Source: Candidatus Dependentiae bacterium
Lineage (GTDB): Bacteria > Babelota > Babeliae > Babelales > Babelaceae
Direction: 5' to 3'
NCBI GenBank assembly: GCA_013821315.1
Contig: JACDHA010000001.1
Span: 51,466 to 115,465, forward strand
Length of the DNA: 64,000 nt
Shown here one piece after another: positions 44,384 to 52,885 of this stretch (position 1 is the stretch's first letter; each line of letters starts with the position of its first letter). Made by a program: the position numbers and the translations under genes. The notes below the pieces were generated by a model, which did no database searches, had not been told where the DNA came from, and was given only the letters and a program-made list of their open reading frames with translations.

Positions 44384-45126
44384 TGTATTATTTTAAGAAT
44401 TTTCTTGTACTCAGCAGTATTTTGCTGCTGAGTATATATGTATTTAAATTTTCTTATAATACTCATACGGCTTTTAGTATTCAGCAAGCAACTTGTTTTA
44501 TTCCTCAAGTGTCTACGCGCCGCTTAGGAATTATAGGATGTACCCCGCATCCTACATACTACCTAAAAAAGAATGGGTATATTCTCTCTTCTTTTAACAA
44601 GCTCGCTCTAAATGACTTTTTAGATAGAGAGTATCTTGCCGATTCTTATAGAGAGCTTTTTGTCTTATGTAAAAAGCACTGTATAGATGAATTGCTTATT
44701 GCTTATTTGCCGATTTATTTTGCAGATTTGGGGCTAACTTTTAAAGATAATACAAGTATGGTTGTGGAGCGTTTTTTTAAAATTATCATGCCTGAGCTAC
44801 GTGTAATCATTGAACAGTCTTTGCAGTTGTCAGGTTATACGGGAAAAGTATCTTTAGTATTGCCAACATCTGATAAATTCGCTCAATTACCTTTAAGGCA
44901 AACAGTAGATATATCTATGCGTATTCGTTATTTGGTAAAGCATATGCCGCGTATACGCTTTTCCCCGAATTTACAAGAGATAGTTATTATTAATAACAAA
45001 CAATCAACAGAAACTAATGAAAATGCTGAACTGATAAATCTGTTACTCTATGAATATGTGTTAGAAAGACCGCTTAACTATACAACTCTTTCATTATCTA
45101 AAACAATATTTCATAGCTATGTATAA
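44383..45126 (+). CDS. Exported protein, second of a paralogous pair
   Basis: The protein has 247 residues. An N-terminal hydrophobic segment (FLVLSSILLLSIYVFKFSY) is a signal or anchor. It is shorter than its upstream paralogue. Shared motifs are GIIGCTP, AYLPIYFADLGLTFKDN and VSLVLPTSDK. The one-base overlap with the upstream gene (TAATG) means coupled translation. The family is unknown. Confidence 0.7.
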   Translation: MYYFKNFLVLSSILLLSIYVFKFSYNTHTAFSIQQATCFIPQVSTRRLGIIGCTPHPTYYLKKNGYILSSFNKLALNDFLDREYLADSYRELFVLCKKHCIDELLIAYLPIYFADLGLTFKDNTSMVVERFFKIIMPELRVIIEQSLQLSGYTGKVSLVLPTSDKFAQLPLRQTVDISMRIRYLVKHMPRIRFSPNLQEIVIINNKQSTETNENAELINLLLYEYVLERPLNYTTLSLSKTIFHSYV

Positions 45127-45237
45127 GGGACGGCTGAATTATAAGATTTTTTGTTGTTGAACTTTGAGCTAAATCTAAATTTAGTCTATACTTAGATACC
45201 TGAACAGTAATTTAGATAGCATCAAAAGGAGAACCTC

Positions 45238-45699
45238 ATGAAAGTATTTTTGCTCAAAGATGTTGAGAGAGTAGGAATTGCTGGAGAGATTATAAAAACC
45301 TCAGAAGGCTACGCTCGTAATTTTTTAATTCCTCAAAAGCTTGCTTTAGAAGTTACTCCTCAAAATGAGTCTTCTTTTGCTAATAAAGTTAAAACTATAG
45401 AACATCGCAAGGAAGTAGTTGAAAGTAAAACTTCAATGCTTGCAGAAAAAATAAAATCTATTGAACTTGTTCTTAAGCGCAAAATGCATGATGGTGACAA
45501 GCTCTATGGCTCTATTAGCGCAAGTGATATAGTAGATTTGTTGGCAGCTAAAGGAGTAAGTGTTTCTAAAAACCAAGTAGAATTTGGAAAAGCTATTAAA
45601 ACCAAAGGTATCTACGAAGTGGTTATAAAACTCTCTTCTAAGTTGCAACCTACGTTAAAACTAAAAATTATGCCAGAAAGCCAAGGGCCACGAGCATAA
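45238..45699 (+). CDS. rplI: Ribosomal protein bL9
   Basis: The protein has 153 residues, the normal length. The N-terminal domain KVFLLKDVERVGIAGEIIK, then GYARNFLIPQKLAL, is diagnostic. The long connecting helix (about 45-75) and C-terminal domain with KMHDGDKLYGSISASDI are intact. AAAGGAGAACCTC precedes the ATG. It overlaps dnaB by one base; rplI-dnaB is a common bacterial order. Confidence 0.97.
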   Translation: MKVFLLKDVERVGIAGEIIKTSEGYARNFLIPQKLALEVTPQNESSFANKVKTIEHRKEVVESKTSMLAEKIKSIELVLKRKMHDGDKLYGSISASDIVDLLAAKGVSVSKNQVEFGKAIKTKGIYEVVIKLSSKLQPTLKLKIMPESQGPRA

Positions 45700-47078
45700 T
45701 GCTGCAAAGAAAAACGTATTACGATAAACAGTCACTTGTAGCAACCGAAAAGCTACTTGGTAGAAGCCTCCCCTTTAGTGTGGAGGCTGAACGCTCAGTT
45801 CTTGGATCGCTACTCTTATATAACGGTCAGTTAGATACAGTAAGCGAAATACTCGTGCCTGATGACTATTATATGCCTGCCCATAAAACTATTTATGAAG
45901 CCTTGTTGTCTATTGAATCTCGTAAACAACGCATAGATATTATTACGCTTCAAGATGAACTTGAAAAAACGGGCCATTTAGCCAGTATAGGCGGAGTAAT
46001 GTATTTGCTTTCGTTACAAGAGGATATTCCCTCTGTAGGGCTTCTTGAGCAGCACGCACGTATTATAAAAGAAAAAGCTGTTCTACGAGAACTTATATCT
46101 TCAGCAACACAGATAATTACTAATTGCTACAGCCAAAATGAAAAAGAAATTGAAGCTGTACTGGATGAAGCTGAACGTATAATTTTTAAGATATCGCAAA
46201 AGCGGGCCCAGCAAAATTTTATACAATTAAGTATTTGGATAAAGCAAACCTTTCAGCATTTATCTGATATTAAGGGGCATGCTAAGGGTATTACAGGTAT
46301 TCCAACAGGATATAAAAAGCTAGATGAGGCGACTTCTGGTTTTCAAAATAGTGATTTTATTGTTCTTGCTGCTCGTCCCTCGATGGGTAAAACAGCATTA
46401 GCACTGAGTTTAGCCCGTTATGCTGCTGTATCAGGTTTTACGGTGGGCTTTTTCTCTCTTGAGATGTCTGCAGAGCAGTTAACGCTCCGTTTAGTGTCAG
46501 CTGAATCGGGTGTGTCGCATGGTAAAATTCGTAATGGCAATGTGAGCTCAGAAGAATGGGAAACCCTTACTCAAGTTGCAGGAGAGCTTTCACAACTTAA
46601 ATTATTTATTGATGACACTGCGACACAAACCATTGCTGATATTCGTGCTAAAGCTCGGAAGTTGAAAATGGAACACAACTTACAGTTTTTAGTTATTGAT
46701 TATCTACAATTGCTGCATGGTACGCGTAAGTATGAAAATCGCCATCAGGAAGTATCAGAGATTTCACGTTCATTAAAAGCTTTGGCTAAAGAGCTTAATA
46801 TACCTGTTGTAGCTTTATCGCAGCTTTCTCGTGCGGTTGATAGTAGAACAGATAAGCGTCCTATGCTCTCTGATTTACGTGAATCAGGTGCTATAGAACA
46901 AGATGCTGATGTTATTATGTTTTTATACCGAGATATTGTCTATAGACCGGACACGGAAAACCCTGCACTTGCTGAATTAATTATTGGCAAACAGCGTAAT
47001 GGCCCTACGGGTATGGTACAACTTCATTTTCAAAATGATCTTACGTTATTTAGAGATGTTATAGAAGAGGGTGGTTAA
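45699..47078 (+). CDS. dnaB: Replicative DNA helicase
   Basis: This is the hexameric 5'-3' helicase of the replication fork. The protein has 459 residues. The N-terminal DnaG-interacting domain has LPFSVEAERSVLGSLL. Walker A is ARPSMGKTALAL (near 228). FFSLEMSAEQL, FLVIDYLQLL (Walker B) and SQLSRAVDSR are present, and no intein interrupts the gene. The stop overlaps the ruvC start. Confidence 0.97.
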   Translation: MLQRKTYYDKQSLVATEKLLGRSLPFSVEAERSVLGSLLLYNGQLDTVSEILVPDDYYMPAHKTIYEALLSIESRKQRIDIITLQDELEKTGHLASIGGVMYLLSLQEDIPSVGLLEQHARIIKEKAVLRELISSATQIITNCYSQNEKEIEAVLDEAERIIFKISQKRAQQNFIQLSIWIKQTFQHLSDIKGHAKGITGIPTGYKKLDEATSGFQNSDFIVLAARPSMGKTALALSLARYAAVSGFTVGFFSLEMSAEQLTLRLVSAESGVSHGKIRNGNVSSEEWETLTQVAGELSQLKLFIDDTATQTIADIRAKARKLKMEHNLQFLVIDYLQLLHGTRKYENRHQEVSEISRSLKALAKELNIPVVALSQLSRAVDSRTDKRPMLSDLRESGAIEQDADVIMFLYRDIVYRPDTENPALAELIIGKQRNGPTGMVQLHFQNDLTLFRDVIEEGG

Positions 47079-47557
47079 TGGTAGTATTAGGTATTGATCC
47101 TGGATTTACCTCTACTGGTTTTGGCATACTTAAAAAAGAAGGTGGCAAAGCCTTTTTACTTGACTATGGCTGTCTTAATTTACCAAGCTGTAAACCTCTT
47201 GATGCTCGGATAGCTCTTTTTTATGATTTTTTTGTACAAAAAATTGAAACATGGCAGGTTACTCATATCGCACTTGAAACTCCTTTTCTGGGTAAAAATG
47301 CCCAAACATTTCTTAAATTAGGATACCTGCGCGGTATTCTCTATCTACTTGCCTCAAAATACACTCTTTCTTTACATGAATTTGCTCCACGTGAAGTCAA
47401 ACTTTCAGTTACTGGCTTTGGAGCAGCTCAAAAAGAGCAGGTCGCTCGTGTTATACTTCGTCTTTTTCCTACAATGAGTATGCCAAGCAAACTTGATGTA
47501 ACTGATGCTCTAGCCGTTACATTATGTGGTGTTTGGAAAGCGTCTCTGCGAGCATAG
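47078..47557 (+). CDS. ruvC: Crossover junction endodeoxyribonuclease
   Basis: RuvC resolves Holliday junctions. The protein has 159 residues. The catalytic acids are visible: VLGIDPGFTSTGFG (Asp near 6), ALETPF (Glu near 67) and DVTDALAVTLC (two late Asp). It is third in the rplI-dnaB-ruvC run and overlaps dnaB by one base. No ruvA or ruvB lies nearby. Confidence 0.94.
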   Translation: MVVLGIDPGFTSTGFGILKKEGGKAFLLDYGCLNLPSCKPLDARIALFYDFFVQKIETWQVTHIALETPFLGKNAQTFLKLGYLRGILYLLASKYTLSLHEFAPREVKLSVTGFGAAQKEQVARVILRLFPTMSMPSKLDVTDALAVTLCGVWKASLRA

Positions 47558-47634
47558 TGTTGCATTTGGTTATGCGTTTTAGATACAGTTGCTTATACAA
47601 GCGGAGAGCTTTTTAGAAGGGGGAGTTTTATAAG

Positions 47635-48075
47635 ATGAAGCATTTGTATAAAAGTTGTTTGTCTGAAGGTGCTCTTGTAGACCTTCAGGAGTCTTTTTTA
47701 GAACCGGGACTTCATGAGATACAAGTAAAGCATCATGACGCGGGCGTTGTTTTTATAACTAAGTTTTTACAAACACTTACACATTTTACTGGTAGTAATT
47801 GTGGAATATTATACGCGCGCACAAATACATCTTTTGGTTTAGTTACTCAGCCTAATCAGGGGCTTATTAAAAATATCTATGATGAGCTTGAACATTATAC
47901 CCAGCAGACTGATGGTACTGAAGCGTATCTTCTTACCCATTTTTATTATGACCTATTAATTATTGAGCTCTCTCCTGTATTAGAACAGGTTAAGTGGTTT
48001 AAGAAGTTTATTCACTTATTGGTCTCTCTAAAATTTACCCAACAGATTCCTGTTTTGGTAATTTCTTATCTGTAG
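47635..48075 (+). CDS. Protein of unknown function downstream of ruvC
   Basis: The protein has 146 residues and no signal peptide. Two strands resemble the core of a RecA-like fold (FYYDLLIIELS, similar to a Walker B strand, and PVLVISYL at the end), but no P-loop is present. It could be a degenerate RecA/ImuA-type fold; this is only a pattern impression. AGGGGGAG lies about 10 bases before the ATG. Confidence 0.6.
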   Translation: MKHLYKSCLSEGALVDLQESFLEPGLHEIQVKHHDAGVVFITKFLQTLTHFTGSNCGILYARTNTSFGLVTQPNQGLIKNIYDELEHYTQQTDGTEAYLLTHFYYDLLIIELSPVLEQVKWFKKFIHLLVSLKFTQQIPVLVISYL

Positions 48076-48091
48076 GCTAGAAAAAAAGGCA

Positions 48092-48137
48092 TAAAAAAAC
48101 CACCGTATTGACTAAAAGCCAATACGGTGGAAAAAAG
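48092..48137 (-). terminator. Strong hairpin with its T-run on the minus strand
   Basis: CCACCGTATTG (48100-48110) pairs perfectly with CAATACGGTGG (48120-48130) around a 9-base loop. Read on the plus strand it is flanked by A-runs, so the U-run of a terminator exists only on the minus-strand transcript. No minus-strand gene lies upstream of it. Confidence 0.6.
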
Positions 48138-48147
48138 GAGAGTAGTA

Positions 48148-48225
48148 ATGAAGCCTAAGTTAATGTTAAGAATTTTGCCCTTAACTATTATTAATTATGG
48201 ACTATATTTCAAAAATGTCAAATAG
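48148..48225 (+). CDS. Possible 25-residue peptide
   Basis: AAAAAAGGAGAGTAGTA precedes an ATG opening a 25-codon frame (KPKLMLRILPLTIINYGLYF, then KNVK, stop). The Shine-Dalgarno is as good as those of real genes here. It starts right after the hairpin at 48100-48130. It is basic and hydrophobic. It may be a small peptide or chance. Confidence 0.35.
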   Translation: MKPKLMLRILPLTIINYGLYFKNVK

Positions 48226-48444
48226 ATTTAGAGCAATTACGTTGTAGATAAGCCATTTTTCTTATGTATGACTGATGATCTCATGTAATAGATAAGAAAT
48301 TTTCTCTAAATTTAAAATACTTCTGACTTTAAGTGCGTTTTACATTTTTTACCTATAAAACCATACAATGCTTGGTGCTACAAGTTTTAAAAATAGTCTA
48401 AGCCGCTAGATTTATGGATTCTAATTATAAATATTGATCTATTA
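48226..48444. other. Intergenic stretch without a recognisable gene
   Basis: This AT-rich stretch has no coding frame I can support. If the hairpin at 48092-48137 ends a minus-strand RNA, the RNA would start somewhere here. Confidence 0.3.
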
Positions 48445-48471
48445 TTGAAAATAATAAATAGATAATATACT
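48445..48471 (+). promoter_or_regulatory. Likely promoter of the ANK gene at 48492
   Basis: TTGAAA at 48445-48450 and TATACT at 48466-48471 are 15 bases apart, a short spacer. They lie 20 bases before the start codon, so the leader would be very short. Confidence 0.4.
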
Positions 48472-48491
48472 ATAATTAACAAAGGAGAGCT

Positions 48492-49421
48492 ATGGCGCAA
48501 AGTCTCGTATTTTTAATTCTCATGATAGTGCAATTAAATGTATTAAATGGATTATATAGTGAGGAATTATTTCATGTAGCAGAGTCTGGTAATGTAGAAG
48601 AAGCTGAAAAGCTTATAGCTCAAGGAGCTTCTGTTAGTTATGTAAATAAACAGGGAGGAACGCCTCTAGGCAGAGCGGTATTTTATGAACATATACCGTT
48701 AGTAAAGTTATTGTTATCTAAAGGTGCGGGGTGTGGCTTCAGGTATGTAAATGATAGCCTAACACCGTTGCTTACAGCAATTACTCAGAAAAACAGTATA
48801 CTTGTACAACTTCTTTTAGAGGCTGGTGCAGATCCTACAAGTCCACGTTATATACAGGGTAATGCACCATTGCATTGGGCAATACGCAGCAATTGTCCAG
48901 AATGTGTAAAATTATTGCTTCAAGCTGGCGCATGCCCTTTTGTTCAAAACAATGCCGGTGAAACTGCTTTAGATCAACTTAAAACTGTTATATATGAAGA
49001 TAAGCAAGTGCTTAGTAAACTTTTAGAAGAGTATGTAATTACGATAGATGAGATAAAAGTTAAGCCTACAGAGGCACTTTTATATACGCTTATTGATAGA
49101 GGGTATCTAAAATTAGCATTACAGGTATTACAAAAACTAGCTCCTACGGTTAAGCTAGTAGAACGGTGTAATAAAATAGCTAAAAAAAGATATACAAAAA
49201 CAAAAGAAAAAAGTTACCAGGTCTTAGGTAAGCATTTGCAACAGCACGCATTACGTTGTTTTTTAATATATATTTTGTCGCGGCTGAATTTTACAATAAC
49301 CGAGCAAGTGTTAGGAAATAAGCGGGTTATGTTTCCTCTAAGCCCTAGCGAATCTCTAGGTGAGATTCCTAAAGAGATAGTACATATAATTGCTCAGTAC
49401 GCTGTGCCTTTATCTTCTTAG
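48492..49421 (+). CDS. Exported ankyrin protein with conserved C-terminal module and F-box-like tail
   Basis: The protein has 309 residues. The signal peptide is AQSLVFLILMIVQLNVLNG. About four ankyrin repeats run from 25 to 160 (APLHWAIRSNCPECVKLLL). Residues about 195-255 are the shared module: PTEALLYTLIDRGYLKLALQ, then AKKRYTKTKEKSYQVLGKHL. The end reads IPKEIVHIIAQYAVP, an F-box/PRANC-like helix. AAAGGAGAGCT precedes the ATG. It converges on recF. Confidence 0.88.
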   Translation: MAQSLVFLILMIVQLNVLNGLYSEELFHVAESGNVEEAEKLIAQGASVSYVNKQGGTPLGRAVFYEHIPLVKLLLSKGAGCGFRYVNDSLTPLLTAITQKNSILVQLLLEAGADPTSPRYIQGNAPLHWAIRSNCPECVKLLLQAGACPFVQNNAGETALDQLKTVIYEDKQVLSKLLEEYVITIDEIKVKPTEALLYTLIDRGYLKLALQVLQKLAPTVKLVERCNKIAKKRYTKTKEKSYQVLGKHLQQHALRCFLIYILSRLNFTITEQVLGNKRVMFPLSPSESLGEIPKEIVHIIAQYAVPLSS

Positions 49422-49436
49422 CGGCAATTGCTTATC

Positions 49437-50522
49437 TTAAAGCTCATTATGCGTAGCATTATATTTAGAAAGTTCTTGTTCAAGAAAACTGTGACGTACA
49501 GGGGAGGTTATAACAGTTTGTGCTGCTAGGGGAATAAGAAGTTCAAGAAGTGCGGCTGCTTTAGTCGTATCCAGATCGGTCATAAAATCATCTATAAGAA
49601 AAACAACTGAGTTGTGAGCCCGTTGATTAAGCATAGTAACTTGAGCAAGTTTAAGTAAAAATACAATAAGCTTTTGTTGTCCTCGAGAAGCATAAATGCG
49701 GGATGATTTTTGTTGAAACTCAATAGTAAAATCATCTAGATGGGCTCCAAAAAGAGTTCGTTTTTGATAGAGTTCGCGTTCTAAAAGAGCAGGGTAATAA
49801 AAAACAAAATCGGCACCGGATTTTTGCGTAGTAATAGTGTAAGGCCGTGCATATTCATATACCAACTTTATACTATATTCAGCACCTAGAACTGGACCAC
49901 TTAAACTAAGAGCTTGAGTTTCAAGTGTATGTAATAATTCAATACGTTTATTTTGTAAAATACGTGAAAGATGCCAGAGCTGCTCAGTCCAAAGCAGATA
50001 AGATTCATGATCGCCTTTATAATGAGCAAGTAAAGCGTTACGATTATCAAGAACTTGTTTGTATTTACGGAGTATTAAGGCGTAAGCAGGGTCAAGGAGC
50101 GTAAGAAATTGATCTAAAAAAGTTCTACGCAAGTTGGGTGACCCTTTAACGAGCATAAGATCTTCTTCTGTCATAGTAATAGCTTTATAAAGGCCATATA
50201 ATTCTTTAAAGGAGCTTACTGTTTTTTGGTTAATTTTTACTGTGCGGCGATTATGTGCAAAAGATACAGAAAGCATATCAAGAGATACAGCATCTGATGC
50301 TATGGTTATAGTGGCATTAAAACCAGTTGATCCCAATTGAGCCATTTCTTTTGGTACTGAGGTTTTAAACGATTTAAGATAACAAGCATAATGGAGTGCT
50401 TCTAGTACCGATGTTTTGCCTGCTCCATTGGATCCTGTAAGGAGTACTACAGAGCTATTAAAATCAATGTGTAGGGAGCTAAAACAACGAAAATGCTTAA
50501 GGTCTACTGAAAGGATACGCAC
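49437..50522 (-). CDS. recF: DNA replication/repair protein RecF
   Basis: RecF helps load RecA at gapped DNA. The protein has 361 residues, the normal length, from a GTG start after GAGAGATTT. It opens with LKHFRCFSSLHIDF, Walker A is GSNGAGKTS (30-38), the ABC signature region is YASRGQQKLIVFLLKLA and Walker B is VVFLIDDFMTDLD. It follows dnaN as in many bacteria, but a terminator and its own promoter lie between them. Confidence 0.95.
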   Translation of the reverse strand: MRILSVDLKHFRCFSSLHIDFNSSVVLLTGSNGAGKTSVLEALHYACYLKSFKTSVPKEMAQLGSTGFNATITIASDAVSLDMLSVSFAHNRRTVKINQKTVSSFKELYGLYKAITMTEEDLMLVKGSPNLRRTFLDQFLTLLDPAYALILRKYKQVLDNRNALLAHYKGDHESYLLWTEQLWHLSRILQNKRIELLHTLETQALSLSGPVLGAEYSIKLVYEYARPYTITTQKSGADFVFYYPALLERELYQKRTLFGAHLDDFTIEFQQKSSRIYASRGQQKLIVFLLKLAQVTMLNQRAHNSVVFLIDDFMTDLDTTKAAALLELLIPLAAQTVITSPVRHSFLEQELSKYNATHNEL

Positions 50523-50563
50523 AAATCTCTCACTCTTTACTCTCTAACTAGCTTATATACTTT

Positions 50564-50572
50564 AGTATACCA
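50564..50572 (-). promoter_or_regulatory. Extended -10 promoter of recF
   Basis: The minus strand reads TGGTATACT about 42 bases before the GTG of recF. Confidence 0.55.
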
Positions 50573-50593
50573 TAAAAACAGAAACTAATATAT

Positions 50594-50627
50594 AAGGGAC
50601 CTGGGTCCCTTGTGATCCCTAAAGGAC
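50594..50627. repeat. Short palindromic element, copy 1
   Basis: AAGGGACC-TG-GGTCCCTT is a perfect palindrome followed by GTGATCCCTAAA. The same palindrome-plus-tail occurs at 52803, and a related palindrome at 50691. Confidence 0.55.
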
Positions 50628-50645
50628 TTAAAAAGAGTTTAATAC

Positions 50646-50680
50646 AAAAGCCAGATCATTATGATCTGGCTTTTAATCTT
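50646..50680. terminator. Terminator after dnaN
   Basis: AAAAGCCAGATCAT and ATGATCTGGCTTTT form a near-perfect hairpin with A/T runs on both sides. It lies about 65 bases past the dnaN stop and before the recF promoter. Confidence 0.65.
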
Positions 50681-50690
50681 ATGGGGGATA

Positions 50691-50710
50691 TAAAGGGGCG
50701 TGCCCCTTTA
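50691..50710. repeat. Short palindromic element, copy 2
   Basis: TAAAGGGGC-GT-GCCCCTTTA is a perfect palindrome of the same design as the elements at 50594 and 52803, and is GC-rich against the local background. Confidence 0.5.
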
Positions 50711-50738
50711 AGTCTTAACTCTTACTGGTTGCTTAGCG

Positions 50739-51860
50739 TTAACCTAAGGTAGGCGATACAGGCATAACTAAGTAGGTCATACGAAATTCGTTTGTATGAG
50801 ACTCAAAGATAATGGGACTGGTGCCATTTTTAAGATAAAAAGTAATATCACTGTCAGAAAACTCTTGAATGCCACTGAGCAAATAAGGGGCATAAAACCG
50901 TATGTCGATACCATGCTCGTGCGGGCTTTGTACAGGTAGCTGCTCGTCTAGAGTGCCCACTTCTTTGTTTTGCAGTGATACACGTACATGTTCTTGAGCA
51001 AATGAAAATTTAGTTGCTATAAATTGCCCAGAAAGCAAACAGGTTGAGCGACGTAACGTTTTAATAAACCGAGATCGCTCTATAGTAGCTGGTAAAAATG
51101 CTGTTTTATCTAAAATAGCCCGATACTGAGGAAATTGATCTGCAAGGAGCTTGGTGAAAAAATTAAAAAGTTCACCAGAGAAGACGAGTTGATTGCCGCA
51201 GACACCTAAAAAAAGTGTAGCGTCTTGTGACGTTTCTAAAATCTTTTTAAGTTCAAATATAGCACGTCGAGGTAGCAGCCAATGGCGTGCCTCTTGTAAT
51301 ACTGTATTTTGAGTGTTAACTTGCGCAAGACAATGGCCGTCGGTCGCTGTCATAGTTAAACCTACAGGGCCTATTTCTAGAAGTAGGCCATTAAGAGCAG
51401 GATTAGCATTATTCTGAGGTATCAAGAAAGCTACATTATCAAGCAGCGTACGCATAAGCGGCGCATCAAGATGCATAAGGTTTTCAATGCGTTCAGGAAA
51501 GGGCGGAAATTCTTGAGCATCTTTTATATTAAGTGCTAAATTAACTGCACCAGCGCGTAAAGATATTTGGCTTTGAGTAAGTTCACAATCAATATGACCT
51601 TCAAGCTCTTTTACTACTTCAAAAATACGTTTACCTGATACTAAAAAAGAACAGCTTTCAACTAAGTTGCTTTCTTCAAGAGTACAGCTTGTTTGTAAAC
51701 TAATTTCTAAATCGGTGCTTTTAAGCACTAATTCTTTATGACTTACTTGAAAGAGTATTGAGCTTGTAGCATCTAAAGCCGTACGCTTAGAACATATAGG
51801 CTGCATAGAAGACAACAGGCCTAACAATAATTTTTGATCAACAATAAATTTTTTATCCAT
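50739..51860 (-). CDS. dnaN: DNA polymerase III beta sliding clamp
   Basis: The protein has 373 residues, the usual length. Three clamp domains can be followed: FIVDQKLLLGLLSSMQPICS at the start, LSGQFIATKFSF in the last third and the C-terminal TYLVMPVSP (the beta-clamp ending is MPVRL). It tethers polymerase to DNA. No clear ribosome binding site is seen. The minus strand has TATACT near 51906. recF follows but probably has its own promoter. Confidence 0.95.
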   Translation of the reverse strand: MDKKFIVDQKLLLGLLSSMQPICSKRTALDATSSILFQVSHKELVLKSTDLEISLQTSCTLEESNLVESCSFLVSGKRIFEVVKELEGHIDCELTQSQISLRAGAVNLALNIKDAQEFPPFPERIENLMHLDAPLMRTLLDNVAFLIPQNNANPALNGLLLEIGPVGLTMTATDGHCLAQVNTQNTVLQEARHWLLPRRAIFELKKILETSQDATLFLGVCGNQLVFSGELFNFFTKLLADQFPQYRAILDKTAFLPATIERSRFIKTLRRSTCLLSGQFIATKFSFAQEHVRVSLQNKEVGTLDEQLPVQSPHEHGIDIRFYAPYLLSGIQEFSDSDITFYLKNGTSPIIFESHTNEFRMTYLVMPVSPTLG

Positions 51861-51964
51861 GGATTACTACACTAATAATGGTGTGAAAATTAAGGCATTA
51901 GATAAGTAAGTATATCATAAGCCACTAAAAGAGTGAATGAGACTCACTGCGTATAGCAAGAATA

Positions 51965-52747
51965 TTAAGATCGTGGATGTTTTTTATAGAGTTCTTTAAT
52001 ATCATCATCAAGCAATTGAGTAAAGCTTTCAGGAAGAGGTCTTTTTTTAGTGCCTTCTTCTAACATGTTTTTGACAAGTACCCAAGCTGCTTGACGTGAA
52101 AAAGGCTTAATTTTACCTCCCGATTGGAGTGCAAAAAGATATTCTGATACAAAAGGTATTTTTTGTAAATACACTTCAAGAGCGCTAAAAAACGCAGGCG
52201 AGAGATCTATGGTTTTACTACCTGTTTTGGGGCAAGCATACTGTAGTGTATATGTTTTAGGGCACAGGTTGTTTTTTTTCAAAAGTACTAACTTATTGAT
52301 AGTTAAAGAAGTATACGAAAGCAGGTAAAGTAAAGTAAAATTGCGCAGTTCTCTATACGGTAATTCCTGATACTCTTCAAAGCTTTTGTTTTTGTATGTA
52401 TGTAATATAGTTTGTACTGTTTCAGGAGAACAAAGAAAAGGTACATTTTTATCCGTTGGTACTACAAAGCTTAAGTCTGGTAGATTACACTTACTATGTA
52501 AATAGGTACACAATAACTTTAAGACACAAAACTTACGTACTGCTGTAGCAGTGCCTAACTGTCTGGTGTGAAGTAAGCTAAAATAGTCATTTAGCAGGCT
52601 AGCAGTGATTTCTATAAGTTTACAGTTTTTATACTCAAGATACTCTATAAACTCAGCCAAATCTTTTTTATAAGAACGGTAACTTTGCTCTGATAATTTT
52701 GTATGCTCGATCAAAAATGTTTCAAATCCTACTAATACATTGTCCAT
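51965..52747 (-). CDS. Xer-like tyrosine recombinase lacking its catalytic core
   Basis: The protein has 260 residues (XerC/D have about 300). The N-terminal SAM-like core-binding domain fits XerC/D (LSEQSYRSYKKDLAEFIEYL). In the catalytic domain the Arg of the usual TGLR(I/V)SEL is replaced (SYTSLTINKLVLL). The stretch that should carry HxxR, the second His/Trp and the Tyr is deleted: the chain runs from SRQAAWVLVKNML almost straight to KELYKKHPRS, the usual extreme C-terminus. It can hardly be an active recombinase. ATG at 52747; a TTG lies six bases upstream. Confidence 0.75.
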   Translation of the reverse strand: MDNVLVGFETFLIEHTKLSEQSYRSYKKDLAEFIEYLEYKNCKLIEITASLLNDYFSLLHTRQLGTATAVRKFCVLKLLCTYLHSKCNLPDLSFVVPTDKNVPFLCSPETVQTILHTYKNKSFEEYQELPYRELRNFTLLYLLSYTSLTINKLVLLKKNNLCPKTYTLQYACPKTGSKTIDLSPAFFSALEVYLQKIPFVSEYLFALQSGGKIKPFSRQAAWVLVKNMLEEGTKKRPLPESFTQLLDDDIKELYKKHPRS

Positions 52748-52802
52748 AAGCAACCAATAATTTTAATAAGCCCAAGAGTTAACTAATTAACTAATCTATT
52801 TT

Positions 52803-52832
52803 ATAAGGGGCTCGCCCCTTATGATCCCTAAT
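52803..52832. repeat. Short palindromic element, copy 3
   Basis: ATAAGGGGC-TC-GCCCCTTAT is followed by GATCCCTAAT, the same plan and tail as the element at 50594. Confidence 0.55.
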
Positions 52833-52845
52833 ACTCTCTAGAGCT

Positions 52846-52872
52846 ACTAGAAGTAGCATAGCTACTTCTAGT
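52846..52872. other. Perfect 12-base-pair hairpin downstream of proS
   Basis: ACTAGAAGTAGC and GCTACTTCTAGT flank an ATA loop, 14 bases beyond the proS stop. There is no T-run, so it may protect the 3' end or end transcription only weakly. Confidence 0.5.
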
Positions 52873-52885
52873 ACTGTACTGTAAG

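Noticed and set aside
50523..50738. Replication origin next to dnaN/recF.
   Set aside because: No cluster of DnaA boxes and no dnaA gene; the gap is explained by a terminator, a promoter and palindromes.
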